This document shows positions 9,701-19,300 of a stretch of DNA of 55,415 nucleotides, in pieces (the stretch's first letter is position 1; each line of letters opens with the position of its first letter). The notes beneath the pieces were generated by a model. That model was not told where the DNA came from, searched no databases, and saw nothing but the letters and a program-made list of their open reading frames with translations. Origin of the DNA: Planctomycetaceae bacterium. Lineage in GTDB: Bacteria; Planctomycetota; Planctomycetia; Planctomycetales; Planctomycetaceae. The DNA lies in the NCBI GenBank assembly GCA_020426505.1, contig JAGQPX010000077.1:1-55415 (forward strand). The letters are read 5' to 3'. Position numbers and translations under genes: made by a program.

Positions 9701-10026
9701 AGATTTCCGCATCGGTCAACATGGCTGAGCTGCATGACGTCGTTGCTGAATTGAAAGACCGGTTTGGCACGCCACCGCCCGAGGTCGAGCGGCTAGTGTC
9801 ACTCCGCGAATTGCAGATGCTGGCCTACGAACGGGGCATCGAAGCGATCCGGGAAGAGGACGGCTACACTCTCTTCGCCTACAACGATCCGCAGAAGATT
9901 CACAATCTCGCAGCCAGAATCGGCCCCGATCTCCGCATCGCAGACCGCCACAACGCGTACCTGGTCATGCATCAATCGCTCGAAGGCAGCCCCTTGCTGG
10001 AACACCTCATAACCGTACTGCGGTAG
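6763..10026 (+). CDS. mfd: Transcription-repair coupling factor
   Basis: Mfd is a cytoplasmic DNA translocase that removes RNA polymerase stalled at lesions and recruits UvrA. The 1087 residues have the full domain order: a UvrB-like N-terminal module (to about 350), the polymerase-interacting domain (about 425-500, GDLVVHLTHGIARYRGMEVL), a RecG-like helicase core with Walker A GDVGFGKTEV near residue 585 and the DEEQRFG box near 685, and a C-terminal domain after residue 900. Motif VI reads HQLRGRVGR. The ATG at 6763 has no clear ribosome binding site and lies only 22 bases after the heptamer repeat. The gene appears intact and monocistronic. Confidence 0.97.
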   Translation: MPEQVRADVVRSLPDLIPRLRGMAGFDEVMQSLQGGRRATIDGAWGSSCALTAATLAQESPRPLLIVLPRIRDVDDFAADLVPLLDETPLVFPAWETLPEEHDVSDAIFGGRLRVLSQLDHLPQVIVTSLPALLQPVPARTEREQGTRLLKVGGDLDLDEFLHWLVERGFERSSAVEVPGEFAVHGGIVDVFPPDALDPIRIELFGDEIDSIRQFAIETQRTVERLPSVTLTVVAPVKSGDGKAISGGGHFLDELPSDGWIVLSEPSDLIHEGKQYVDRLRDARGLFSVDSTMARCLERPCVSVSAISEGREETYFRLNTESTERFTGPKSEVLDELASVIEQDERVLIACHNEGERERLSELLEQRKSPTPDGSLVERVQLCLGTVTQGYRLTGLGLIVLSDHELFSRQEVRRTTPRKSKVESRAIESFIDLNEGDLVVHLTHGIARYRGMEVLEREDRREENLLLEFRDKMRMYVPVSLIHLVQKYIGGAKSVPNLSKLGGTGWAAKKARVAAAVEDMASDMLKLQAERESKPGFACPPDSHWQHEFEAAFPYVETDDQLHAIADAKQDLGQTRPMDRLICGDVGFGKTEVAMRAAFKMIDSGRQVAVLVPTTVLAEQHYRTFRDRMAEYPFTIETLSRFRTKAEQRETLAGMEAGTVDLVIGTHRLVQQDVRFKDLGLLIIDEEQRFGVDAKEMLKRVRLTVDVLTMTATPIPRTLHLSLLGIRDISNLTTPPQDRVSIQTSSCRWDGELIRSAIIRELNRGGQCYFVHNRVYNIQSIVDRLQSIVPEATFAIVHGQMPESMIEENMLAFVSGKVDVLVATTIIESGLDIPNANTIFIHQADKYGLADLHQLRGRVGRYKNRAYCYLVLEEGKSITSAGAKRLKAIEEYSELGAGFKIAMRDLEIRGAGNILGAEQSGHIGAVGYELYCQLLENAVRNLKHLPPRKRPHVNVDLPIAALIPDEYVPPGRQKIDVYRKISASVNMAELHDVVAELKDRFGTPPPEVERLVSLRELQMLAYERGIEAIREEDGYTLFAYNDPQKIHNLAARIGPDLRIADRHNAYLVMHQSLEGSPLLEHLITVLR

Positions 10027-10314
10027 CCCGGAGCATCAAACTTCGCTCAGCGAAACGGTCCCGATCACCCGTTGCTCGCGTGTAGGCGACCACGTATCGC
10101 CGGGACGTCGGTTCCTCACTGCGCCCAGCCCAGCAGTGTCCACCACGCGAGAAACAGAAACACGATCGGACACGAAACGTGCAAAGCGATCGAACCAAAT
10201 TGAGCGATCAACTCACGCATGGTTGATGTGTGGTGTCGGAGATGCAATCCAGACGGGGAGAACTCAGTATACGTCCAGCTCGCCGAGTACGACACGCTGC
10301 AGACCGACTCTTGA
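10027..10314. other. Intergenic region without a recognised gene
   Basis: This stretch of about 290 bases lies between mfd and the convergent DUF2200 gene. I found no coding frame with credible composition, no terminator hairpin and no tRNA-like fold. Confidence 0.4.
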
Positions 10315-10677
10315 TCAGACGTCGTGAGGGCTTCGCAGAATCTTGTCCATTGTCTTTCCCTTCGCTAGTTCGTCGATCAGCTTGTCGAGGTACCGAATCT
10401 CACGCATCACCGGCTCCTCAATTTCTTCGACCCTCACCCCGCAAACGACGCCCTTGATCAACGTCCGAGATGGATGCATCTCCGGAGCTTCCGCAAAGAA
10501 AGTTTCGAAGTCCGTCTCGTTCTCCAGTTGCTGCTTGAGCTGGGCCGCTGTGTAGCCAGTGAGCCAACAGATGATCTCATCGACCTCCGATTTGGTCCGG
10601 CCTTTCCTCTCCGCCTTCGTGACATAATGCGGGTAAACACTCGCGAAGCTCATGGTGTAGATGCGGTGTTTGGCCAC
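10315..10677 (-). CDS. DUF2200 family protein
   Basis: A 120-residue cytoplasmic protein with the family's conserved N-terminus ([38 protein letters not shown]). It starts with GTG at 10677 after AGGTGGG. The middle [21 protein letters not shown] and the charged helix ending MDKILRS also follow the family pattern. The function is unknown. The next gene upstream on the same strand begins more than 140 bases away, so co-transcription is possible but not shown. Confidence 0.9.
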   Translation of the reverse strand: MAKHRIYTMSFASVYPHYVTKAERKGRTKSEVDEIICWLTGYTAAQLKQQLENETDFETFFAEAPEMHPSRTLIKGVVCGVRVEEIEEPVMREIRYLDKLIDELAKGKTMDKILRSPHDV

Positions 10678-10819
10678 TGTGTCCCACCTACGCGAGAGCA
10701 GATGATCACCATCCTGTTCAGTCGAACAACTCAGGTTCCCGACTTTTACACGCGACGATCATAGCCAAGTGTTCCCGCGGTCGTCACATCTGGACCCGTC
10801 TCACTTGCGACAAAACGGC

Positions 10820-11440
10820 TTATCTCTCGTTTGCACCTTTGCCTGCGATGATCTTCTCACGAAACTTCGCGATGCGTCGAATGCGTGTTTCGGGGATCTT
10901 GGCTGACTTGAGGTTGATCACGTAGCTCCTCCGGCGACCGGGGGTGAGACCGCGAAAAGCCTCAGCGAGTTCGGGATCGGATTCCAGCGCCTCTGATAAC
11001 TCATCTGGCAGTACGAGTTCGCCTTGTTCTTTCGGGGGCTTGATCCCTGCCTCGGCATAGGCCATTGCCTCTTTCAGGTACGACACAATGACCGGCTCCC
11101 GTTCCGCAACTTGACTCACTTCCGTGAACGAGATCATCCCGGCGTGCTGTGTGTTTGGTCCAGCCTTCTCCAGGATACCTTCCGGGTCCTTCATCAAAGC
11201 CGCGTTGAAGAAACTGATTCGGAAGTCACTGCGGAAGGCCCCCAGGATCACGATGTTGCGATCTGCGTGCATGTAGCACGGATGCCCCCACTTCACCGTC
11301 TCCACCAGCCCCGCTGCGAGGCAAATCCGACGAAGCTCAGCCAACCCACATTCCCACAATCGCGTCGAGCAGTCCGCAGTCGCAAACCGCTCACAACGCC
11401 CGCAGCCACTCGAAAGATATTCTTCAATATGAGTGATCAT
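10820..11440 (-). CDS. YdeI/OmpD-associated (DUF1801-like) protein
   Basis: A 206-residue protein with two recognisable parts. Residues about 40-115 resemble the DUF1801 fold, including the pattern VKWGHPCYMHADRNIVILGA followed by the FFNAALM segment. The C-terminal part has the YdeI signature: LPDELSEALESDPELAEAFRGLTPGRRR with each stretch in the expected place, then NLKSAKIPETRIRRIAKF. The lysine-rich end is typical. The biochemical role of the family is unclear. The start at 11440 has an N-terminal cluster of cysteines (CGRCERFATADC) that is unusual and may bind metal. Confidence 0.8.
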   Translation of the reverse strand: MITHIEEYLSSGCGRCERFATADCSTRLWECGLAELRRICLAAGLVETVKWGHPCYMHADRNIVILGAFRSDFRISFFNAALMKDPEGILEKAGPNTQHAGMISFTEVSQVAEREPVIVSYLKEAMAYAEAGIKPPKEQGELVLPDELSEALESDPELAEAFRGLTPGRRRSYVINLKSAKIPETRIRRIAKFREKIIAGKGANER

Positions 11441-11579
11441 GGGACTGCATTATGGGTGCCGCAGATGACCGGAGCAATTGCAGATCATGTCACACTGCCG
11501 CGAGAAATCAGACCGTTACTGAAGCAACCGACACCGATGGAAGATTTGCATGACGGAGAAGCTGTTGGCTTCGAAGGCG

Positions 11580-13001
11580 TTATTCGTCCTGTTCGACCAG
11601 CGGCGCGCGGAGGGTGTCGAGGAACGACAGCAGTTGGCTTCGTTGCTCGTCGTTCAGTCGGCGGTAACCTTCAGCCGAGTTTGCCGCCTCGCCGCCGTGC
11701 ATTTGAATGGCTTCTTCGAATGTCTCAGCGCGGCCGTCATGCAGATAGGGGGCCGAGTCGGCGGCGCCCCACAGCGGCGGAGTCCGCCATTCCTCATCAA
11801 GGTCGGTCGGGACGGGGTCTGACGTAATGATGTTGCGACCGGAGTAATAGTCTCCCCCCATTCGTCCTGATGGCATTGGGCGGTCCGGGTTTGCGGTGGA
11901 GCGGTCACCCATGCGTGTTCCCATGTCGTGCAGCAGAAAGTCACTGAAGATGCCGGTGACATGTCCGACATCTTTGACGTGGCAGTCCGCACAGCCGATA
12001 CGATGGAACTGCCGCTCTCCTTCCTGAGCGATCCGTTGCGAGTGAGGATCGTCCGGCACGACCTGTCGGGGACGTGGCAACGACTCAACGAATGCGGTGA
12101 GTGCCGTCACCTGCGTTTGCGTGAGATCGTAGCGAGGCGAACTCTGATCGCCGTAATCGGGATCGACTGGGTTCGACGGTTGCATGTTCCCGGGAACGTG
12201 CAAACCCATTTCGGTCGAGCATGCGTTGCTGACAAATGCACGGAGGTCGGCCACTTGTCCCCTCCAACCGTAAACGCCTTCTCCGCCGTTGAATGTCCTG
12301 GGAATCCGACCGGTCACTCCGCGTCGGGCCTGCTTCTGTTCGTCCGCGATTGCTTTGCGGATCTGCCCTCCGCGTCCCTTGCGAAGTGACTCAATCTCGC
12401 CAAGGCCCCAGAGTGCGGGCGTACTTCGTTGAGCGAGTTCGAGTCGGAACTGAACCGCATCCGGATCAACTCGCACCTCTTCACTGTCGGTCCCTGGGTC
12501 ACGAATGGATTCTGCTCGTGACGCGTGTTGGACGAGTGACGAGCGGAATCGCTGATACTTCAACTCCTCGCCCGTGTCTCCAAACCCGAAGTGATGCAGC
12601 ACGAGACTCGACTGGACTGGTGAGAATCCCGGATGAAGATCGTGACCATGTTCGAGCAGGCGCAGCCGCTCGTTGAGGAGTGGTGTGACCGAAAGATCGA
12701 CGCTCAAGACCTCAACGTTGTGATCATTGCCTCCCGCTCCGCCAGCCCCCCCCTGATGGTGACATGCCACGCACGAGACATCATTAAACATGGGTCCGAG
12801 ACCATCGCCCCCCTTCCCCAACTCTTCCGGGCCGCTCCACGACTCGGGTCGCGCCCAGTTGTGCTCGAAGATGCGCCGGCCAAGTTCAACGGTTCTCCCA
12901 CGACTGCCGCCACTCGGCTTTGCTCCACTCACCTCCTCCGGGCTGACGAACACCATCAGCATGGTCACAACAACCGCGGGGGTTCGTGTCAGTCGTGTCA
13001 T
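11580..13001 (-). CDS. Exported di-haem cytochrome (di-haem oxidoreductase family), copy 2
   Basis: A 473-residue exported c-type cytochrome. The start is placed at the ATG at 13001, eight bases after GGAGG; the longer frame lacks a signal. Residues 8-28 form a signal peptide. The first haem site CVACH is at residues 77-81, in the conserved block GGDGLGPMFNDVSCVACHHQ. A second, CADCH, is near residue 336. The C-terminal WRTPPLWGAADSAPYLHDGR pattern is typical of the di-haem peroxidase-like and DHOR group. It is a tandem paralogue of the gene at 13074-14531, sharing the same haem spacing. It probably transfers electrons in the periplasm; the substrate is unknown. Co-transcription from the upstream copy is likely (72-base gap). 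Confidence 0.85.
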   Translation of the reverse strand: MTRLTRTPAVVVTMLMVFVSPEEVSGAKPSGGSRGRTVELGRRIFEHNWARPESWSGPEELGKGGDGLGPMFNDVSCVACHHQGGAGGAGGNDHNVEVLSVDLSVTPLLNERLRLLEHGHDLHPGFSPVQSSLVLHHFGFGDTGEELKYQRFRSSLVQHASRAESIRDPGTDSEEVRVDPDAVQFRLELAQRSTPALWGLGEIESLRKGRGGQIRKAIADEQKQARRGVTGRIPRTFNGGEGVYGWRGQVADLRAFVSNACSTEMGLHVPGNMQPSNPVDPDYGDQSSPRYDLTQTQVTALTAFVESLPRPRQVVPDDPHSQRIAQEGERQFHRIGCADCHVKDVGHVTGIFSDFLLHDMGTRMGDRSTANPDRPMPSGRMGGDYYSGRNIITSDPVPTDLDEEWRTPPLWGAADSAPYLHDGRAETFEEAIQMHGGEAANSAEGYRRLNDEQRSQLLSFLDTLRAPLVEQDE

Positions 13002-13073
13002 CTCGACTTCCTCCGGAACGGCGTCCTTCGCCTTGTGATAACATGCGACGTGTGATCGCACAACGATTCGTCC

Positions 13074-14531
13074 TCAATTCACAGCAACAGAATCCGCGCT
13101 CTCTCCAGATGACGATTTGTCGTGCTCTTTCGCACCGGGGCCCCGAAGTGTTCCCAGAAATGACAGCAACTGTTGTCGATGGGAATACGGCATCGAGCGA
13201 TACGCACTGGCGGAGAACGCGGCTTCTCCGTCATGGAGGAGAATCGCTTCGTGGATCGTCGCTGCACGGCCATCGTGATAGTACGGGGGCGAGTCCGACA
13301 CCCCCCACAGCGGCGGTGTCCGCCACTCCTGATCGGTGTTGGACGGCAGTTCCTGAGGCGGGATTCGTACAGTGACGCTGGCACCGGAGTAACCGCCCGT
13401 TTGCCGGGTCTCAGTCCGGGCTGGCATGCGGGCAGGCACAGCGGTCGAACGGTCAGACGTTAGTTGTCCCATGTCGTGAAGCAGCAGATCGCTGAACACT
13501 CCGTCGACGCTCGCGAGTTTCGCGGGATGACACTCCGTGCAGCCGATGCGTTGGAAGTGCCCTTCCCCCAGCTCCACAGACTCCATCTCGAACGGATCGT
13601 CCGGCAGGACCTGAACCGGTCGCGGGAGCTTTGCGAGATAGGCCGTCAAGGCGGTCACTTGATTCTCGGTGAGGTCGAGGACTTTCGCTCGAGTGCGGGA
13701 GAGCCGTGAGTAGAGTGGATTCTCCGGTTGAACCTGCTGCGGAACTTCGAGTCCCAGTTCATTGGCACACGCATTGACTACAAATTGCTGGAGGTCACTG
13801 ACATGCCCGCGCCAGCCGTACCAGCCGAACTCGCCATCCATCGTGAGCGGGATACGACCGGAAACGCCGTGGCGACTCCGCCTCTGCTGCTTCGCCAGTC
13901 GAAGTCGTGTCCGTTCGCCGTTGTCTCGTCGGATCAGCTCAATGAGTCCCAGTCCCCACAATGGTGGAGTATTCCGCTGAGCCAACTCAAAGGGGACGGC
14001 CGAGTCGGACATTCGAAAACACCTCGCACCACCGGGCGCTCGTGAGGACCCCTGACGGCTGATCAGCCCTGATCGAAATCGCTGATACTCCCACTCGTCA
14101 TCGCGCGGACCGAATCCAAATTCATGCAGCAGGACGGTCCCGTTGCTCGCCGTGAAGTGGGGATGGATGAAGTGAGCCTGTTCGAGCAGCTGCATGCGGC
14201 GAAGTTCCGAGTCAGTCGGTCGCAGGTCGACGCTCAACAGATTCACATTGTGATTGTTGGCCCCCGCGCCTCCGGTGCCGCCGAGGTGATGACAGGCCAC
14301 GCATGAGACCTCGTTGAACATCGGTCCGAGGCCGTCTCCTCCGTCGCCCAGTTGCTCCGGCCCGGTCCACGATTCGGGCCTGGCCCAATTGTGCTCGAAG
14401 ATTCGCCGACCGAGATCGACCGACTCTTCAGACACTCGGGAATAGGGACGTGCTGCGGGCAGGCTGCGTGGGCCTCCCACGGTCAGGCTGAAACCGCTGA
14501 CAAGGATGATCAGACCTGCGCGAACCGTCAT
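13074..14531 (-). CDS. Exported di-haem cytochrome (di-haem oxidoreductase family), copy 1
   Basis: A 485-residue paralogue of the gene that follows it. The ATG at 14531 follows GGGGAGG by five bases and starts a signal peptide (MTVRAGLIILVSGFSLTVGG). The block LGRRIFEHNWARPESW is identical to copy 2, and the first haem site CVACH again falls at residues 77-81. The second site CTECH is near residue 331. The C-terminal EWRTPPLWGVSDSPPYYHDG also matches, and a short polar Ser-rich tail follows. The pair arose by tandem duplication and has since diverged. It faces the PQQ-propeller gene at 14774 across a divergent region. Confidence 0.85.
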   Translation of the reverse strand: MTVRAGLIILVSGFSLTVGGPRSLPAARPYSRVSEESVDLGRRIFEHNWARPESWTGPEQLGDGGDGLGPMFNEVSCVACHHLGGTGGAGANNHNVNLLSVDLRPTDSELRRMQLLEQAHFIHPHFTASNGTVLLHEFGFGPRDDEWEYQRFRSGLISRQGSSRAPGGARCFRMSDSAVPFELAQRNTPPLWGLGLIELIRRDNGERTRLRLAKQQRRSRHGVSGRIPLTMDGEFGWYGWRGHVSDLQQFVVNACANELGLEVPQQVQPENPLYSRLSRTRAKVLDLTENQVTALTAYLAKLPRPVQVLPDDPFEMESVELGEGHFQRIGCTECHPAKLASVDGVFSDLLLHDMGQLTSDRSTAVPARMPARTETRQTGGYSGASVTVRIPPQELPSNTDQEWRTPPLWGVSDSPPYYHDGRAATIHEAILLHDGEAAFSASAYRSMPYSHRQQLLSFLGTLRGPGAKEHDKSSSGESADSVAVN

Positions 14532-14773
14532 GAGCACCTCCCCGATTGCCTTGGCCCCCTGAATGTAATCCTCTCCATGTGTGCGCACCATCCCGGTGCG
14601 AGCCCGGAATGCTCCAATGAACAAAACGGGAAGCACAAACAGGCCTCAACAGGCATTCCGGGAATCCATCGAAGAATCTGTGGACGATCAGAAAACGGTC
14701 CGTCGGATTTCGATGGAGGGACGACGGCGTTAAACTGGGACAAACCCGATCGTCACCATGTCAGAGGCCAGTC

Positions 14774-16192
14774 ATGTCGCGTTTCAACTGCTATTTTGCC
14801 TGCGTCATTGCCGTCAGCGGTCTTTCGGCCAGCGCACAAGACACGTATGTCACCTATTTTCGCCAGCATGGGGGCATCGAGAACTCGACCGCTTCGCTGC
14901 CGGTCGATTTCGAGGACGGGGCCAAGCTCGTCTGGAAGGCTGACCTCTCTTCCGGTCACTCGACGCCGACGATCGTGGGGGACCGTATTGTCCTGACGAC
15001 GTTCGCGGACGATGTCCTCGCCACGGTCGCACTCGATCGCAAGACAGGTGAGCAATTCTGGCGACAGGTCTGCCCGGCGAAAGAGATCGAGTCGTATCAC
15101 CCCGCCGGAAGCCCGGCTGCGGCCACCGTCGCAAGCGACGGCACGCACCTCTACGCCTTCTTCGGCAGTTACGGTCTGCTCTGCTACGACCTCGACGGCG
15201 AACTTCAGTGGGAGAAACCGATGGGACCGTTTCAGGATGAGTTCGGTGCCGCCAGTTCGCCCATCCTCGTCGATGGCAAGATCATCATGAACGAGGATCA
15301 CGACATCAACAGCTTCCTGACCGCCATCGACGCAGCAACCGGCGACACACTCTGGAAGACCGATCGCCCGGGCTTCACTCGCAGCTACTCGACCCCGGTC
15401 ATCTGGGAAGTCGACGGCGAGAAGCAAGTCGTCGTTGCCGGTGCTCTCGTGCTCAGCGGGTACAACATTGAGACGGGGAGTCTCATCTGGCAGATGCGCG
15501 GCCTGTCCCGCATCGTCGACAACACGCCCGTTATCGCGGACGGCAACTTGTTCGTCGCCACGTGGTCGCCCGGCGGCGACGAGTCCGAACGCATCTCGAT
15601 GGAGCCTTTCGAGGAAGCCCTCAACACGTACGACAAGAACGGCGATGGCCTCATCGCCCAGGACGAACTCGAAGAGGGTCCCGTCCTGCAACGCTTCTAT
15701 CGCATCGATCTCAACCAGAACCTCAAGCTCGACGCGGACGAATGGCAGAAGTACGCAGACGTCTTCGAGCAGGCCCAGAATGTCGCCGTCTGCATCCGCC
15801 CCGGCGGTCGAGGCGACATTACCGACACTCATGTCGCCTGGACGCACCGCAAAGGCCTGCCGACCGTCCCCAGCCCACTCATCCACGACGGCATTCTCTA
15901 TATGGTCAAGGACGGCGGCATCCTGACCGCCCTCGACTCGACGACCGGCGAAGTCATCAAACAAATCCGCACCAACGAATCGTCTCCCTACTACGCATCC
16001 CCCGTGCTCGCGGACGGCAAACTCTACCTCGCCAGCCTCTCCGGCGTTGTGACCGTCTTCAAGGCCGGTGCCGACCTTGATCGTCTCTCCTCCCACGACT
16101 TCGGCAGTAAGATCACCGCCACACATGTCGTCCACAATGATCGCATCTACATCCGCACGGAAGAGGCATTGTTCTGTTACGAAGGAGAATAG
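14774..16192 (+). CDS. PQQ-like beta-propeller protein with an EF-hand insert
   Basis: A 472-residue exported protein. An N-terminal signal (MSRFNCYFACVIAVSGLSASA) is followed by repeats of the PQQ-propeller type, seen as alternating strands such as GDTLWKTDRP, GSLIWQMRGL and LTALDSTTGEVIKQI. A calcium-binding EF-hand pair is embedded around residues 285-325: DKNGDGLIAQDE and DLNQNLKLDADE. The combination is common in planctomycetes. No catalytic residues for a PQQ dehydrogenase are obvious, so it may be a binding or scaffold protein. The start follows an AGAGG site; the divergent promoter region is shared with the di-haem pair. Confidence 0.85.
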   Translation: MSRFNCYFACVIAVSGLSASAQDTYVTYFRQHGGIENSTASLPVDFEDGAKLVWKADLSSGHSTPTIVGDRIVLTTFADDVLATVALDRKTGEQFWRQVCPAKEIESYHPAGSPAAATVASDGTHLYAFFGSYGLLCYDLDGELQWEKPMGPFQDEFGAASSPILVDGKIIMNEDHDINSFLTAIDAATGDTLWKTDRPGFTRSYSTPVIWEVDGEKQVVVAGALVLSGYNIETGSLIWQMRGLSRIVDNTPVIADGNLFVATWSPGGDESERISMEPFEEALNTYDKNGDGLIAQDELEEGPVLQRFYRIDLNQNLKLDADEWQKYADVFEQAQNVAVCIRPGGRGDITDTHVAWTHRKGLPTVPSPLIHDGILYMVKDGGILTALDSTTGEVIKQIRTNESSPYYASPVLADGKLYLASLSGVVTVFKAGADLDRLSSHDFGSKITATHVVHNDRIYIRTEEALFCYEGE

Positions 16193-16342
16193 TCCCGTAG
16201 CTGAACTCGCCAGAGTTCAGACAGATCGCCCAACTCGAAGTGAATGACGAGTCGACCGAAGTCGAGCAGACTGGGAATCGGTGACGGGAGTCTCCACAAT
16301 GGGGCTGATCCTACTCCGGGAACCAGTCGCGTGGAGCGTTCG

Positions 16343-19300
16343 ATGTTTGTGCGAGTCTGTCTGGCGGTTTTGGCTTTTCTCTTGCTGACGGCGAAGCCCG
16401 TACTGTCTGCGGAGTCGCCTTACCTCGTGGGTTTCGGCAAGGCTGACATTACGCCGACTCAACCACTTCGCCTGTCCGGATACGGCAACCGGACCGAATC
16501 CTCAGCGGGTGTTGACGAGTCGCTGTTTGTGCGGGCGATGGCATTCAAAACACCCGACGTCGAGTCGCTGCATGTGATCGTTTCTGTCGACACGATCGGC
16601 GTCGCAGGGGAACTGACAAAGTCGATCCATCAGCGAGTCAGCCGCGAGCATGATGTGCCGCGCTCGCAATTCGTACTGTGCTGCACTCACTCACACACGG
16701 CTCCGCAGATCATCGGAGCGCTGACCAACCTGTTCGCCAAACCGCTGTCCGACAACGAACGGCGTGATCTTGAAGAGTACAAACAACGACTCGCCGATCA
16801 GACGGTCGCAGCGGTCAAGGCGGCGATCAACAATCTCAAACCGGGCCGACTTTTCGTCGGCTCGGGCGAAGCAACCTTTGCGGACAATCGTCGCGTGATC
16901 AAGGACGGCATCTGGACCGGCTTCGGTGTGATGCCCGGCGGTGCCGTCGATCATTCGTTGCCGATCCTCAAGATCACCGATGCGACGGGAGAGCAGGTTC
17001 GCGGCGTGATCTTCAACTATGCCTGTCACTGCACGACATTCGGCAGCAACTACAACCGCATCAATGGCGACTGGGCCGGTTACGCTGCGAAGTACATCGA
17101 GGAGACGTACCCGGATTCGACGGCCCTGTGCACGATCGGCTGTGGAGCCGACGCCAACCCGGAACGTGACCCCGATCGGGACCTGCAGATCGCACAGGCT
17201 CAAGGACGACAGATCGCAGATGAGGTGCAGAGCCTCAGCATTGGTGACATGACCGAGCTCACCGCGACACCGCAAGCGGCATTCGGGTTCGCTGGGCTGC
17301 CGAGTGAACGCCCGGCTCGTGACGAGTTACAGGAGCTTCTCAACGACAACACGCCTCAAGTCCGCAGGCACGCTGAGAACATGCTCGACACCCTCAAGCG
17401 GATGGGACGTTTGCCGGAGACGTACCCAATGCCGATTCAGACGTTCCGATTCGGTGACGAGTTCAGCATGGTGTTTCTCGGCGGCGAGGTCTGCGTCGAC
17501 TACGCCTTCCGCATCAAGCAGGAGTTGGGACAGGAAGGTCAGCCGCCCGTGTGGGTCACAGCCTATGCGAATGATGTGTTCGGTTACGTCGCCCCCGAAC
17601 GCATGCAGAGCGAGGGCGGGTACGAGGTCGACTATTCGATGATCTACTACAACCTGCCGGGCCGCTGGTCGAGCGGGACCGAGGACCTGATCCTCAATCG
17701 TGTGCATGAACTCTATGAGAATCGGGGAGAAATCGGACCGGTCTCGCCGGAAGAAAGCCTGAACCTGTTGACCGTGCCGGACGGATTTGCGGTCGACTTG
17801 ATCGCCGCTGAGCCTCTGATCCGTGACCCCGTCAATTTCGCCTTAGGAGCGGACGGGACCTTGTGGGTCGTCGAGATGGGCGACTACCCGCGCGGCGACC
17901 CGGACAACGCAGGCACCAAACCTGCCAACGACGCACACCCCGAGGATTCTCCACCCGGCGGGCAAGTCAAACGACTGACTGACTCCGATGGCGACGGGCG
18001 TTTCGACAAAGCGACGACTTTCCTCCGCGAACTGAAATTCCCCGCTGGCATCTTCCCCTGGCGTGACGGTGTCATTGTCGTCGCGGCTCCTGAGATTCTG
18101 TTCGCCAGAGACACGAACGGTGACGGGATCGCTGACGAACGACGACCGCTGTTCACCGGTTTTCGTGAAGGGAACCCCCAACACCGTATCAGTGGCGTCT
18201 CATACGGACTCGACGGTTGGCTGTACCTCTCCGGCGGCAACTACAACGGCGAAATTAACTCCACCATCACAGGCGAGGTGACGAACGTCACCGGTCGTGA
18301 CGTGCGGATTCATCCGGACAAAGGGCTGATTCAACCGCTCAGCGGTCAGAGTCAGTACGGACGTTGTCGCGATGACTGGGGCAACTGGTTCGGGAATACG
18401 AACTCCGAACCGCTGTTCCACTTTGCCATCGAGGACCCGTATCTCCAGCGAAACCCCTTCGTGCCCTCACCCGAGCCACGCGTGCTGGTGACGGACCCGC
18501 CTCTCATTCCACCCGTGTTCCCGACCAGCCGCACGGTCGATCGCTTCAACGATCTGCACACATCGAACCGCTTCACCTCGGCGTGTGCTCCGGTCATTGT
18601 GCGGGATGAGAGGCTAGGGGACGACTTCTCGAATGCAACACTTATCTGTGAGCCGGTGCATAACCTTGTCAGTCGCGTGATGCTGGAGAACGATGGCATC
18701 ACGTATACCGCCCATCGCCACGTGAACGAACAGGCGTCCGAGTTTCTCTCATCGAAAGACAACTGGTTTCGCCCGGTCTGGGTGCAAAACGGCCCCGATG
18801 CCTCGCTGTGGGTCTGTGACATGTACCGTGCCGTGATTGAACACCCGAAATGGATCCCCGAATCCTGGCAGGCCAAGCTCGACCTCTACGCAGGGCACGA
18901 CAAGGGCCGGCTGTATCGTCTACGCCGCTCAGATTCACCGCTGACTGCTCCACCCAATCTGGCGAAGATGTCGAACGCAGAACTGGTCGATCAGTTGCAG
19001 AGCGAGAATGGCTGGCGACGCGACACAGCACAGCGACTGTTGATCGAACGTGCCGACACATCCGTCACTGAGAGTCTGGAGTCACTCGCTCAGACGCATC
19101 CAAGGCCGGCTGTTCGAGTACAGGCACTGGCCACACTCGCAGCACTTGACTCGCTCACACCGGATTCGCTGACGAAATCATTCGCTGACAATGATCCGAG
19201 AGTCGTGCGAATGGCGACTCAGATCGCTGAGTCACACATTGACAATCCCGTTGTCCTGCAGTCTCTGTGCACAATGTCCGATCACGAAGACCTGCGTGTC

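Noticed and set aside
14753..16135. Open frame of 460 codons on the minus strand
   Set aside because: It is antisense to the PQQ-propeller gene, which has a signal peptide and EF-hand motifs; the minus frame has a low-complexity Val/Asp/Gly composition.
16244..16342. Extended start of the ceramidase fusion at 16244
   Set aside because: The extra 33 residues would sit before a clear signal peptide. The ATG at 16343 has a ribosome binding site and starts that signal.
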